Shown: piece after piece, positions 35,542 to 44,552 of the stretch
Layout: each line of letters starts with the position of its first letter
Position numbering within the stretch: position 1 is the first letter of the stretch
Source: SAR202 cluster bacterium
Lineage (GTDB): Bacteria; Chloroflexota; Dehalococcoidia; Lucifugimonadales; UBA3495
Assembly: GCA_013204585.1 (NCBI GenBank)
Contig: JABMNL010000062.1
Coordinates: 1-50,336 of the forward strand
DNA length: 50,336 nucleotides
Direction of reading: 5' to 3'
Program-made: the position numbers and the translations under genes
Notes under the pieces: generated by a model
Seen by the model: only the letters and a program-made list of their open reading frames with translations
The model's database searches: none
What the model was told of the DNA's origin: nothing

Positions 35542-35839
35542 CAACCTATCAGGTAGGGAATTGGACCTGGCCACAGAGGCAATGTCCAAAGACACGGCAA
35601 GACAGCGACTCAAGCTGGTGCTGATTCAAGACCGGCTGGAGCTGGCCCCGGAAAAGCTTGAGCAGATGAAGAAAGAGATCTGGGATGTGGTCTCCAAGTA
35701 CATGGTGGTGGACGACGACTTCATGGAGTTTGAAGTCCGCCGTGTGGACGAAGTGACCGTCTTGGTCTCCAACATCGAGGTCAAAGACTTAAGCGACCTG
35801 ACGCCAGTACTTGCGTCGACCCCATTACCCGCCACATAG
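35516..35839 (+). CDS. minE: Cell division topological specificity factor MinE
   Basis: 107 residues. Anti-MinCD helix and core MSKDTARQRLKLVLIQDRL, then APEKLEQMKKEIWDVVSKYM and a beta region (FMEFEVRRVDEVTVLVSNIE) that forms the dimer. Drives MinD off the membrane so that the division inhibitor stays at the poles. ATG start behind GGGAGGG. A slightly extended C-terminus (DLTPVLASTPLPAT). minC-minD-minE form a complete operon. Confidence 0.95.
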   Translation: MRELLRRLFNLSGRELDLATEAMSKDTARQRLKLVLIQDRLELAPEKLEQMKKEIWDVVSKYMVVDDDFMEFEVRRVDEVTVLVSNIEVKDLSDLTPVLASTPLPAT

Positions 35840-35861
35840 ACTCAAGACATAATAAGTCAGG

Positions 35862-35894
35862 TAACAGGCCCGCCGGTCTTTGGACGGCGGGGCA
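35862..35894. terminator. First of two hairpins after minE
   Basis: GCCCGCCG (within 35862-35875) pairs with CGGCGGGGC just after a 9-base loop. It is an imperfect, partly decayed version of the following hairpin, so the pair looks like a duplicated terminator. Confidence 0.55.
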
Positions 35895-35908
35895 CATAGT
35901 AGAAAAGC

Positions 35909-35942
35909 AACAGGCCCGCTGCTCTTGGACAGCGGGCCTGTT
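35909..35942. terminator. Terminator between minE and the first binding protein gene
   Basis: AACAGGCCCGCTG (35909-35921) and CAGCGGGCCTGTT (35930-35942) form a perfect 13-bp stem with an 8-base loop. A T-run follows on each strand in part (TTTAGTTCC plus; TTGCTTTTC minus), so it can serve minE and the convergent binding-protein gene. Confidence 0.85.
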
Positions 35943-36016
35943 TAGTTCCTTGACTGACTGCTGGTTGACCACAGACAGCCAAGGTCGGTATGTCGGAGAC
36001 GTAGTGTTGGTTGTTA

Positions 36017-37804
36017 TTACCTAGGCTTGGCAAACTCCATACCGTTGATGTTCCGGGTGTCGCCTAACCTGATGTTCTCCTTCCAGCTCGCAACATTGGA
36101 GCTGAGGGGCCAGATGACATCAAAGTCATACAGCCCGATATCCAAGGCGTTGTCGTACAGGAACCGCCCCACTTCCTTCTGGGCGACCCAGCGCTCATCG
36201 GCGTCGAACAGTGTGGAAGCCAATGGCATGTTCTCCTCAAGCCACGGGTGCTCGACACCGGCATACCAGTTGGCCGCGCGGCTCCACCAGTTGGTGTACC
36301 CCAAGAACGGTTCTATCCGCGGGCTGGTCGCGTGGCAGGTAATGCCCTCATACGTCCGCGCGATCAGGGTTGGCCGCAGGGTACTGTAGGGCAGGTTCTG
36401 CAATTGGACGTTAATGCCGATGTCAGACCACATCTGAGAAACGGCCTCGCAAGCTTCCACCTCACTGGGAGCGCCCCGTATGGAGGGTGTCAGCGTCAGA
36501 CTGAAACGATCGGGGCCAGGGTAGCCGGCCTCGTCCAACAACTGGCCGGCTTTCACCGGGTCGAATTCCCAGGTCATGTCCGGGTCAAGTTTGTCCTCAT
36601 TGCCCAGCCATCCCCACATCACCGATGGTTTACCGAATCCCTTCAACAAGTTGTCGACTATTGACTGCCGGTCTATGGAGATCGCCAGGGCTTGGCGCAC
36701 CTTTAATGCCCGTTCCCACTCGGGTGAGGTCACGTCGTCGGTAGTTGCTACCCAGGGCAACTCGGGGTTCCAATTGGGCCGCTGGTCGTCGGTCCCGAGA
36801 CCGACATAGCTACTGCCGTAGAGGCCCAGGTGGGATTCTCCACCACCGGGGACAGCCATAAATAGGGCGCCTGGAACGCCTTCCACGGTAGTTATGGAAT
36901 CGAAGGCCATGGTGAAGGTGTCGAGTTGACCGGTCTGGAAGCCAGCCACCCGCGCTGATTCCTCGGGAATCTCCCAGAGGACCATCTCCCTGAAGTACGG
37001 AGTCTGGCGCCAGTGGTCAAAGACCGCCTGGAACCTCCAGAACTGGCTGGTCTCAGCGTCATCAAACGCCCAAGGTCCGGTGAGAGCGGTCCGGTCGTTG
37101 GCCGCCTCCTCACCGATCTCGTCCGACTGTTTCTTGCTAGCCACCCAAGTGCTGCCAGCCCAAGGATTGCGGACTCGGTTGAGCACGTCGATGGCCGGAA
37201 CGCCTGTATTTAACACAATCGTGTACGGGTCGGGGGTCTCTCTCGACCCCTTCTCATTCTGCCACATCCGGGCCACGTCGCTGCTGCCCGGGTGTTTCGC
37301 GCTTTCAATTATCTGGTCGATGGACCACAGAACATCTTCGGCGGTCATCTCGCCGTATCCTTGATGGAACTGGACTCCCTTTCTGATTTTGAACGTCCAG
37401 CTCAAGCTGTCGGCGGATATGCTCCAACTCTCCGCCAGCATCGGCAAGAACTCTGATGGAGAGCTTGATGAGTGCGCCACCAGGTTCTCGGCGGATATGA
37501 CCTGGTTCAAGAAGATCTGAGGGTTCCCCGCCAGTTTGGGGTGGCCTTGGTAGGGCCCCAGCTCTTTTTGGCCGATGTTCAGCGTGCCGGACGGCTCAGT
37601 GCTGGCCGTCGGCGCGTCGGCGGGAACAACGGTGGCTGTAGGTGGTACCGAGGTTGGAACAATCGTCGGGGACGACCCCGTGGATGGCGTGGCGACCCCA
37701 GGCGTTGCGGTCGCGGAAGAGCCGCAGGCAAGAATCACCGCTAGTAACAGGGTCAAAGATCCGAGAATAAGTAACCTTGGGTTTCTCTGCAAATAATCCA
37801 ACAT
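36017..37804 (-). CDS. ABC-type peptide/opine/nickel solute-binding lipoprotein (family 5)
   Basis: 595 residues, ATG behind GGAGG. Lipoprotein signal RLLILGSLTLLLAVILAC followed by a Ser/Thr/Pro-rich linker of about 45 residues. Family 5 features: LAESWSISADSLSWTFKIRK, KGVQFHQGYGEMTAEDVLWS, TGPWAFDDAETSQFW, REMVLWEIPEESARVAGFQT, RQALAISIDRQSIVDNLLKG and DEAGYPGPDRFSLTLT. Binds an oligopeptide-like or other small ligand outside the cell. No permease or ATPase genes adjoin. A structured leader precedes it. Related to, but clearly diverged from, the two binding proteins that follow. Confidence 0.93.
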   Translation of the reverse strand: MLDYLQRNPRLLILGSLTLLLAVILACGSSATATPGVATPSTGSSPTIVPTSVPPTATVVPADAPTASTEPSGTLNIGQKELGPYQGHPKLAGNPQIFLNQVISAENLVAHSSSSPSEFLPMLAESWSISADSLSWTFKIRKGVQFHQGYGEMTAEDVLWSIDQIIESAKHPGSSDVARMWQNEKGSRETPDPYTIVLNTGVPAIDVLNRVRNPWAGSTWVASKKQSDEIGEEAANDRTALTGPWAFDDAETSQFWRFQAVFDHWRQTPYFREMVLWEIPEESARVAGFQTGQLDTFTMAFDSITTVEGVPGALFMAVPGGGESHLGLYGSSYVGLGTDDQRPNWNPELPWVATTDDVTSPEWERALKVRQALAISIDRQSIVDNLLKGFGKPSVMWGWLGNEDKLDPDMTWEFDPVKAGQLLDEAGYPGPDRFSLTLTPSIRGAPSEVEACEAVSQMWSDIGINVQLQNLPYSTLRPTLIARTYEGITCHATSPRIEPFLGYTNWWSRAANWYAGVEHPWLEENMPLASTLFDADERWVAQKEVGRFLYDNALDIGLYDFDVIWPLSSNVASWKENIRLGDTRNINGMEFAKPR

Positions 37805-38117
37805 GGACTAACCTCCAATCAGCTTTGGAACCAGAACAGGCCGGAAGCCGACGCCGGGCTTTCCAAATCCCTTCGCGGACCTCTAGTCCATTTGGGGTTC
37901 CGTTTGCCAAGCGGCTTCCGTCCAGTACCTAGACAGATAAGGAAGGTGTAACGCTCCGGCCCTTACAGACCGGAGATAGGTGTTCATGTATAAACTGGAC
38001 TCATTTTTGCGGCGGTTGACGACCGTTCGTGGTGATTTTCAACCGCCGTGCATAACGATTAACCCTCTAAGTAACCCTCTATATTGATGGTTCTCCTATT
38101 CAACAACGCCGTCTGGC
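37805..38117 (-). promoter_or_regulatory. Structured leader of the first binding-protein gene
   Basis: 313 bases without a gene. On the minus strand, nested pairings form a long hairpin just before the start: outer CGGAAGCCG/CGGCTTCCG (37842-37850 with 37912-37920), middle CCAAAT/ATTTGG (37863-37868 with 37890-37895), inner GGAC/GTCC (37877-37880 with 37886-37889). Upstream are CTCCGG/CCGGAG (37954-37959 with 37970-37975) and CGGCGGTTGA/TCAACCGCCG (38010-38019 with 38039-38048). This looks like a folded 5' untranslated region; I cannot match it to a known riboswitch. Confidence 0.55.
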
Positions 38118-39887
38118 CTACTGGCGGTGGCGCATGAATTCAAAGCCGTTGATGTTCCGGGTGTCGGTGTGCTTAACGAATTCGGTCCAATCTTCAATCC
38201 GAGGACCAACCGGCCAGACCGCATCCCAGGAGTAAAGCGCCGGCTGAACCACCTCGTCGAACATGAACTGGGCGACATCCCGTTGGATGTTGTCCAACGC
38301 AACCGGGTCAATGGTGTTATTAGCAAGGTTGATCTGATCTTCCAGGTACTGATGCTCCCATCCGTGGGTGAACGCTGAGGCCCTGAGGTGAATATTCAAG
38401 CCCACAACTGGTTCGGTCCGTATGGGTATGCCGTGGCAGGTCAGGCCTTCATAGGTGCGGCCAACAATCGTCGGGCGCAGGGTGCTGTACGGCAGATTTT
38501 GGAACTGAACGTCTATACCAATACCGTCCAACATGCTTGCCACCGCTTCGCAGACCGCGTCCTCAGCGGGTGCGCCGCGCTTGGCGGTGGTCAACGTGGC
38601 GGTAAACCCGTCGGGATAGCCCGCCTCGACCAGTAGCTCTTTGGCCCGGACTGGGTCGTATTTCCACTCCAGACCGGGGGGCAATACGTCTTCATTCCCT
38701 GTGTAGGACTCCAAGATGGCTGGCTTAGCGAAGCCCAACAGCAGGGTCTCGATTATTGAGTCCCGGTCGATAGCCAAAGAGATGGCCTCACGGACCTTCT
38801 TAGCGTTTATCCACTCCGGTGAGTCCGTATCAGAATTGGACGAGACCCAAGCCAGGTCGGGGTTATAGGCCGGTTGTTCCTCATCGGTCCCAGCGCCCAC
38901 ATAGAAGTTTCCGTAGAAGTTGACAATCATGGTCCCGGCCTGAGGCACGGTCACGAACTTGGCGCCTGGCACATCTTCCACAGTGGCGATGGAGTCGAAG
39001 GCCATCACAAAGGTGTCGAGCTGACCCGTCTGGAACCCGGCCACCCTGGCAGACTCTTCCGGAATCTCCCAGAACACCAGCTCTGCGAAGTCAGGGGTCA
39101 CCCGCCAGTGGTCCTGAACGGCGCCCATCCTCCAGAATTGGGCGCTGCCCTCTTCGAGGAATTCCCACGGGCCAGTTGCCGCTATGTTCCGGTCGACCTC
39201 ATCGTCGCCTTTCTCATCAAACTGTTTCTTGCTGGAAACCCAGGTCGCCCCGCCAAAGGGGAAGGCCATGAACTCCAGTATGGGGGACTGGGCGAGGGGA
39301 GTGCCCGTGTTCACGACTATTGTGTAGTCGTCGGGGGTCTGGACGTTTCCTGCGGGGTTGTTCCAGAAGGACTTGATAACCGACCCTCTGGGATGCTTGG
39401 TGTTCTCCGACCACTGGTTATAGGACCAGACGACATCTTCAGTGGTCAGCTCGCCGTAACCTTTATGGAGTTGAACGCCTTTCTCAATCTCAAACGTCCA
39501 CGTGATGAAGTCTTCTGAGATGCTCCAGTCCCTGGCCAGCATATTGGTCAGCTTCCGGTTGGAGTCGAAGGTGAACAGCGTCTCACCCACCGGTGCGGCG
39601 CTGAGCAAGAAAAGCCCTGGGTTGCCCACCAAACGCGGGTGGGCGGTGAAGCGCCCCATGTCGCTCTGGCCCATGCTCAGAGTGCCGCTGGGTTTGGCCG
39701 CTTGCGTCGGAGCTACCGTCACAGCGGGCATCGCGGTGGGCGCCGGGATAGTGGTCGCCGTGGGAACCGATGAAGCCCCGCCAGACGTAGGTGTGGCGGT
39801 GGCAGAGGATCCACAAGCTGCCATCAGGGCCAGGCTGAAAATAAGCGCTAGGAGTAAATTAGTCCGACTAATCCAAGAGTACGACAT
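38118..39887 (-). CDS. ABC-type solute-binding lipoprotein (family 5), paralog 2
   Basis: 589 residues, ATG behind AGGGAGACC. Signal SRTNLLLALIFSLALMAAC (lipobox Cys), Ser/Thr/Ala/Pro linker, then the family 5 fold (GTLSMGQSDMGRFTAHPRLV, MLARDWSISEDFITWTFEIE, KGYGELTTEDVVWSYNQWSE, VFWEIPEESARVAGFQTGQL). Very close in sequence to the binding protein at 40817-42577 across its full length, so the two are tandem duplicates. No transport partners adjoin. The ligand is unknown; different linkers and substitutions suggest they may bind different members of one ligand class. Confidence 0.93.
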   Translation of the reverse strand: MSYSWISRTNLLLALIFSLALMAACGSSATATPTSGGASSVPTATTIPAPTAMPAVTVAPTQAAKPSGTLSMGQSDMGRFTAHPRLVGNPGLFLLSAAPVGETLFTFDSNRKLTNMLARDWSISEDFITWTFEIEKGVQLHKGYGELTTEDVVWSYNQWSENTKHPRGSVIKSFWNNPAGNVQTPDDYTIVVNTGTPLAQSPILEFMAFPFGGATWVSSKKQFDEKGDDEVDRNIAATGPWEFLEEGSAQFWRMGAVQDHWRVTPDFAELVFWEIPEESARVAGFQTGQLDTFVMAFDSIATVEDVPGAKFVTVPQAGTMIVNFYGNFYVGAGTDEEQPAYNPDLAWVSSNSDTDSPEWINAKKVREAISLAIDRDSIIETLLLGFAKPAILESYTGNEDVLPPGLEWKYDPVRAKELLVEAGYPDGFTATLTTAKRGAPAEDAVCEAVASMLDGIGIDVQFQNLPYSTLRPTIVGRTYEGLTCHGIPIRTEPVVGLNIHLRASAFTHGWEHQYLEDQINLANNTIDPVALDNIQRDVAQFMFDEVVQPALYSWDAVWPVGPRIEDWTEFVKHTDTRNINGFEFMRHRQ

Positions 39888-40440
39888 TTATTTGGTCTCC
39901 CTTAGTATCAGAATGGGCCGTAATTTCCAGGGGATAAATCGGCAATTCAGCCGCTCAAAGATTCACATCAACCAGTAGTCGGCGAACTTCCGCAATACAT
40001 AGACATTTCGCAGCCGCGTTGCTCTTTCCAGATACTAATTGCTATATTCACCACCTCTACTATCTCGGTCTTAGATACTAATCTCCTTAGCGTATTACAG
40101 TTATTAGTAAGTAAATAATCAAATAACAACGAAATAAGTAATCACTGTGCCTCATATACATTATTACATCTAGCATGTCAATACTAGATATTCATATTAA
40201 AGTACAATGCGAATCGTAATATATTAGCCGAGATTAGTAGGTTATCGATATGAAACACTCTATCTGCGATTAGACACGATTCAAGGCCGACTGATTCAGA
40301 CCGTCCTACGTTGACCGGCATGATGGGCTTAATCTCCGTCTCAACAGGCGCACTCGGACAGGCAATCATTGGAAACCAAGGCAGACCACTGGGCGAAAAC
40401 CACGGGCAAAAGAACGGGTAATAAGGCAGGTTTCAACCTT
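39888..40440. other. AT-rich intergenic region upstream of paralog 2
   Basis: About 550 bases without a supported gene. 40000-40250 is much richer in A and T than the surrounding genes and should contain the promoter of the minus-strand binding-protein gene. Near 40300-40440 the sequence again looks like former coding DNA leading into the oxidoreductase remnant. Confidence 0.5.
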
Positions 40441-40663
40441 ACCCAGCTCAAATGAGACCGATGTCCTAATAATTGGCGGTGGCATCGCGGGGACCGCGTC
40501 TGTATTCCATCTGGCGCAACACGACAATCTGGTAATTCTGTTGGAGCGAGGGGAGATTGCCGGTGAAGCCTCTGGGGTAAACGTCGGCGGCCTTGGCGGC
40601 CTTGGCGGCCTCGGCTGGGGACACAACCCAACTTGCAGTCGTAACACACGGCGGGCGGGGTAA
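40441..40663 (+). pseudogene. Remnant of an FAD-dependent oxidoreductase (DAO/glycine oxidase family)
   Basis: Plus-strand reading gives NETDVLIIGGGIAGTASVFH, then LAQHDNLVILLERGEIAGEA and SGVNVGG...GLGWGHNP, the classical N-terminus of a DAO-type flavoenzyme: the FAD-binding GGGIAGT loop and the acidic strand end (LLER). It stops at a TAA (40661-40663) after about 70 codons, no start codon is evident, and the remaining 300 or more residues are absent. A 9-base unit GGCGGCCTT is present three times in tandem (40586-40612), adding glycine/leucine pairs. It lies between the two duplicated binding proteins. Confidence 0.75.
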
Positions 40664-40745
40664 CAACCACTGAAATCGCGAATTGGGAAAAATTGTCCGT
40701 CAGAATACCGGTCGGCACCCTAATGCGAATTCGGCCCCAATAAAA

Positions 40746-40775
40746 AAGTGCCCCGCTGGATTCAGCGGGGCACTT
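40746..40775 (-). terminator. Rho-independent terminator of binding-protein paralog 3
   Basis: AAGTGCCCCGCTG (40746-40758) and CAGCGGGGCACTT (40763-40775) form a 13-bp stem with a 4-base loop; on the minus strand it is followed by six T. It closes the 40817-42577 gene. Confidence 0.95.
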
Positions 40776-40816
40776 GGTTCGCTTAATTTCACCGTATTAT
40801 GCGGCGTTGTACGTGG

Positions 40817-42577
40817 TTACTTTCGGTGGTTGATGAACTCAAAACCATTGACGGCTCTGGGGTCAGTGCGCCAAACATGGTCGCCCCAAGGCTCAATTCT
40901 GGGTCCCACCGGCCAGACAGCATTCCATGAGAAAAGTGCCGGCTGAACCACTTGTTCGATCATCCACTCCCCGGTCGTCTTTTGGGCGGCCTTGAGATCA
41001 GCGGGGTCTAGGCTGTTGTTGGCGATGGTTATATTCTCTTCCAGCCACTCGTGTTCCCAACCGTGAGTAAATGCTGTAGTTGAAAGGTGTATGACCATCC
41101 CTACCACCGGTTCGTCTCGAATCGGCAAGCCGTGGCAGGTTAAGCCCTCGTAAGTGCGGCCAACAATCGTCGGACGAAGCGTGCTGTACGGAAGATTTTG
41201 TAGATTAACGTCGATGCCGATAACTTCCAGCATGCTAGCCACTGCTTCACATACCGCGTCCTCGGCGGGAGCGCCTCGCTTTGCGGTGGTTACCGTAGCA
41301 GAGAAACCGTCTGGATAACCGGCCTCAACCAATAACTCCTTGGCCCGGACCGGATCATATGGCCACTCCAAGCCCGGATCTAATATGCCCTCGTTACCGG
41401 CAAAAGATGGCAATATTTCCCTCGCTGCAAATCCCAGCATTAAGGTGTCGATTATCGTGTCTCGGTCGATTGCCATAGATATCGCTTCCCGGACTTTTCG
41501 GGCCTTTTCCCACTCGGGTGAGTCAACATCGGGATTGGAGGAGACCCAAGCCAGGTTTGGGTTGTAAGCGGGACGCTGGTTCTCAGTGCCTATACCCATG
41601 TAAAAGTTACCATAGAAGTTAAGGGCCATAGCGCCGGCTTGGGGTACCGTCACAAATTTGGCCCCTGGCACGTCTTCCACAGTAGTGATTGAGTCGAATG
41701 CCATCACGAAAGTGTCCAAGTTACCGGTCTGGAATCCGGCCACTCTGGCTGACTCTTCAGGGATTTCCCAGAAGACCAGCTCGGCAAAATCAGGCGTCTG
41801 GCGGTAATGGTCTTCCACCGCACGCATCTTCCAGAACTGTCCCGACTCAGTCTCGGAGATTTCCCATGGCCCTGTAGCAGCTATATTACTGTCGACCTCA
41901 TCGTCACCCATCTGGTCAAACTGCTTCTTGCTGGAGACCCAGGTGGTACCGCCAAATGGAAAGGACAGGAATGCCATAATCGGAGCCTGGACCTGGGGCG
42001 CCCCAGTGTCCACGATTACGGTGTAATCATCGGGGGTTTGAACGCTGCCTTCAGGGTTATTCCAGAAGCCATTAATGATTGAACCTCTGGGATGCTTTTC
42101 ATTTTTCGACCACTCGTTATAGGACCAAACAACGTCCTCGGCAGTCATCTCGCCGTAGCCTTTATGGAACTGGACCCCTTTCCTTAGTTGAAATGTCCAG
42201 GTGGTGAAGTCCGCAGAGATGCCCCAATCAGAAACTAGTATATTAGTGAGTTCTTTATTGGAATCCAAGGCAAACAACGCCTCACCCAACGGTGCGTTGC
42301 CATGCAGGAAAATCCCAGGATTACCCACTAATTTGGGATGGGCAGTGAAACGTCCCATGTCACTTTGACCCATGCTAAGGGTACCGCTGGGTTTGGCGTC
42401 TTGGGCAGGCGCTGAGGTAGGTGTGGGCAAAGCGGTAGGCGCCACTGCCTTGGTTGCAATTGGATTGCCCCCGGACGTGGGCGTCGACGTAGCAGAAGAC
42501 CCGCAAGCCACCACAAATGCGAGGCTGAAAATAAACGCTAGGAGCAAATTAGTCCGGCTAATCCAAGAGTACGCCAT
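40817..42577 (-). CDS. ABC-type solute-binding lipoprotein (family 5), paralog 3
   Basis: 586 residues, ATG behind GAGGGGGA. Signal SRTNLLLAFIFSLAFVVAC, linker, then the same domain plan as paralog 2 (GTLSMGQSDMGRFTAHPKLV, VQFHKGYGEMTAEDVVWSYN, FWEIPEESARVAGFQTGNLD, AISMAIDRDTIIDTLMLGFA, VEAGYPDGFSATVTTAKRGA). It is intact and has its own upstream region and terminator, so it is transcribed separately. No permease nearby. Such orphan lipoproteins may use a shared transporter elsewhere or act as surface sensors. Confidence 0.93.
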   Translation of the reverse strand: MAYSWISRTNLLLAFIFSLAFVVACGSSATSTPTSGGNPIATKAVAPTALPTPTSAPAQDAKPSGTLSMGQSDMGRFTAHPKLVGNPGIFLHGNAPLGEALFALDSNKELTNILVSDWGISADFTTWTFQLRKGVQFHKGYGEMTAEDVVWSYNEWSKNEKHPRGSIINGFWNNPEGSVQTPDDYTVIVDTGAPQVQAPIMAFLSFPFGGTTWVSSKKQFDQMGDDEVDSNIAATGPWEISETESGQFWKMRAVEDHYRQTPDFAELVFWEIPEESARVAGFQTGNLDTFVMAFDSITTVEDVPGAKFVTVPQAGAMALNFYGNFYMGIGTENQRPAYNPNLAWVSSNPDVDSPEWEKARKVREAISMAIDRDTIIDTLMLGFAAREILPSFAGNEGILDPGLEWPYDPVRAKELLVEAGYPDGFSATVTTAKRGAPAEDAVCEAVASMLEVIGIDVNLQNLPYSTLRPTIVGRTYEGLTCHGLPIRDEPVVGMVIHLSTTAFTHGWEHEWLEENITIANNSLDPADLKAAQKTTGEWMIEQVVQPALFSWNAVWPVGPRIEPWGDHVWRTDPRAVNGFEFINHRK

Positions 42578-42909
42578 GTAAGAATCCCCCTCATATTTTT
42601 AGATTCGACAATGGTGCCAGTGAATTCCGCTGAATCGGAACTATCTAAGCGAATAGTAGAGATTAATTAGTATTAGCTAGTTTTCGATTATCAAATACCG
42701 GTTGAATAATCATCGATACGTAGAATTTAATTTGATAGATATACGCTATTCGGTAATATTAGTCAACCGAGTTTAAATATGTTGTTGTTTGCCAATTCAA
42801 CGGGCCGTTGATGGCCCCGATTGCCACACCGGATGACCACGCTTATAATCTGCCGGTCACGTAAGGTTAATGACCGCAAATCATTCATCCACCCAAAGGG
42901 AGTGTCGAA
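42578..42909. other. Divergent AT-rich intergenic region
   Basis: 332 bases, strongly AT-rich at 42650-42790, with no supported gene. It must hold the promoters for the minus-strand binding protein and the plus-strand hydrolase. No clear consensus pair stood out. Confidence 0.5.
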
Positions 42910-43743
42910 TTGCCAAACAACACACTGACCATCGGCAACGTGGAAATCACATCACTATCGGACGGACTGTTGGATTTCGACCTTTGCAATTTCTTTCCCG
43001 ACATCCCGGAAGAGGACTGGAAAGGCCAAGAACACCACCTTTCCGCTTCGCAGGGCGTGAGTTTCAACTTGGCCTGTTACCTGATTAAGTCCGACGGCCA
43101 CACCATCGCCGTCGACACTGGCCTGGGGCCAAAGCAAACTCCGGAGACTCCTTGGGGTGAATTACTCAACGATTTCAAAGCCCACGGAATGCGCCCTGAA
43201 GAAGTAGACATGGTGGTCATGACGCACGCGCACCGCGACCATGTGGGCTGGAACTTGGTGTCCCAAGACGGGAAGTACACGCCTACTTTCCCCAACGCAA
43301 AATACTATGTCAGCTCTACCGACTGGGAGGCCTGCCATAACCCGGAGTTGATTGAAACGCGGTTCCCCAATGCCCCAGAATGCGTTTGGCCGCTGGAAGA
43401 ATTGGGTGTGCTGGAACTGATGGAGACCGGTCAACAGATAACCAGCGAGATTACGGCCATCGCCACTCCGGGGCACACACCCGGCCACATGAGTCTGATG
43501 ATTTCGTCTCAAGGGGAAAACGGACTGGTGCTAGGCGATGTCCTGCACAACACCGCACAAATCGAGAACACCGATTGGGTATCCCGAGCCGACATAGACC
43601 CGGTACAGACTCGAATTACGCGTCGCGAGATGATGAACCGCCTGGAGCGGGAGGGTATCCCTGTGGCAGCGGTGCATCTGGCCGCACCGGGCTTCGGTAG
43701 GATTGTACGGGAGCAAGGCCGCCGCTTCTGGCAGGCTATTTAA
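42910..43743 (+). CDS. Metallo-beta-lactamase-fold hydrolase
   Basis: 277 residues, TTG start with AAAGGGAG upstream. Complete MBL active site: VVMTHAHRDHVGWN (His106, His108, Asp110, His111), IATPGHTPGHMS with the third His, LVLGDVLHN with the bridging Asp, and a C-terminal AAVHLAAPGFG that replaces the common final His loop. Related to the AttM/AhlD-like and other small-molecule hydrolases (SLSDGLLDFD, VSFNLACYLIKSDGHTIAVDTGLG). Binds two metal ions. Substrate, perhaps a lactone or ester, is not known. Unlike the MBL gene near 10 kb it is intact. Confidence 0.92.
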   Translation: MPNNTLTIGNVEITSLSDGLLDFDLCNFFPDIPEEDWKGQEHHLSASQGVSFNLACYLIKSDGHTIAVDTGLGPKQTPETPWGELLNDFKAHGMRPEEVDMVVMTHAHRDHVGWNLVSQDGKYTPTFPNAKYYVSSTDWEACHNPELIETRFPNAPECVWPLEELGVLELMETGQQITSEITAIATPGHTPGHMSLMISSQGENGLVLGDVLHNTAQIENTDWVSRADIDPVQTRITRREMMNRLEREGIPVAAVHLAAPGFGRIVREQGRRFWQAI

Positions 43744-43752
43744 CTACAGCTA

Positions 43753-44370
43753 CTAAGACCCTGCCCATTTGAACTTGCTGTATAGGCCGTGCTTGGCCTG
43801 GTAGTCCCAGGTCATGCCCTCGTCGTCAACCTTGATATTAGAACGGCTCAATACGTGCTCTGGCCCGTGAATAACGTTGCGCAGATTGTTGACGGTAACC
43901 ACGGCTTCCTGGTCGGCGCCACGAATCGCTTGAACTTCCATGAATAGTCGGTCTGGTGCGTTGACCGTCTTGGTTCGCTCGTTGATGGTAATGTCCAAGG
44001 GCGTTCTGGTGACCGCCAGGTATTGGCCGTCCCGGTAAAACTGAGCCATGATTTGCCACGGTCCGCCGGCTTCTCCAGAGAAAATCGTCCGCTACGCATC
44101 GTCCTGCTCGGGCGTGGTTCGATCGTCCAAATACATCACGGCTGACCAGTCGGCGTCCACCATGGTCGGGCCAGGACAATGGACAAAGATGGCTACATTT
44201 AACCCCGCCAAATCCACATCCCCGTAGCGGCCACGCTCAATGTTCATGGCCCAGATTGCGTCGCAGTGGCCATTATTGGCAGGCTGACGGAATGACACGT
44301 GACAAGGGCAAAGTAGGTTGCAATTACAACCTTCAAAAAGGTCTCCTTCAGCAGTCCATTCCTCGGCCAT
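43753..44370 (-). pseudogene. DUF1326 gene split by an in-frame TAG
   Basis: From ATG 44370 the frame encodes AEEWTAEGDLFEGCNCNLLC, PCHVSFRQPANNGHC, IERGRYGDVDLAGLNVAIF and LDDRTTPEQDDA, then TAG (44092-44094), then continues in the same frame with RTIFSGEAGGPWQIMAQFYR and ends WDYQAKHGLYSKFKWAGS. Both parts belong to one DUF1326 protein of about 205 residues. A single substitution (for example TTG to TAG) explains it. The cysteine-rich start (CNCxxxCPC) suggests metal binding. A short downstream start at 44049 could give a fragment. Readthrough or base error are alternatives. Confidence 0.8.
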
Positions 44371-44397
44371 AACCAACACCTATCCGGGTACATTCAT

Positions 44398-44441
44398 ATC
44401 TACGATTTCTACGATTTCTACCGTTTCTACCGTTTCTACCG
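44398..44441. repeat. Short tandem repeat upstream of the DUF1326 gene
   Basis: A 10-base unit, TCTACGATTT changing to TCTACCGTTT, is repeated about four and a half times. It lies just before the DUF1326 gene on its upstream side, so copy-number change could affect its expression. Confidence 0.85.
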
Positions 44442-44490
44442 TGCAACGATACAGTCCGTAGATAAACGTCCAATGCCGCATCGGCAAATT

Positions 44491-44525
44491 AAAGAGGGAG
44501 CAAGATTTGGTCTTGCTCCCTCTTT
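44491..44525 (-). terminator. Terminator of the Rdh-like gene
   Basis: AAAGAGGGAGCAAGA (44491-44505) and TCTTGCTCCCTCTTT (44511-44525) form a perfect 15-bp stem with a 5-base loop, 27 bases after the Rdh-like stop codon. A-T pairs at the base of the stem supply the U-run. Confidence 0.9.
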
Positions 44526-44552
44526 TAGTCGCTTTGCTCCGGGTCGGACAGC

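Noticed and set aside
44092-44094. TAG as a pyrrolysine codon
   Set aside because: No pyl genes or other evidence in the window; a single nonsense change is simpler.
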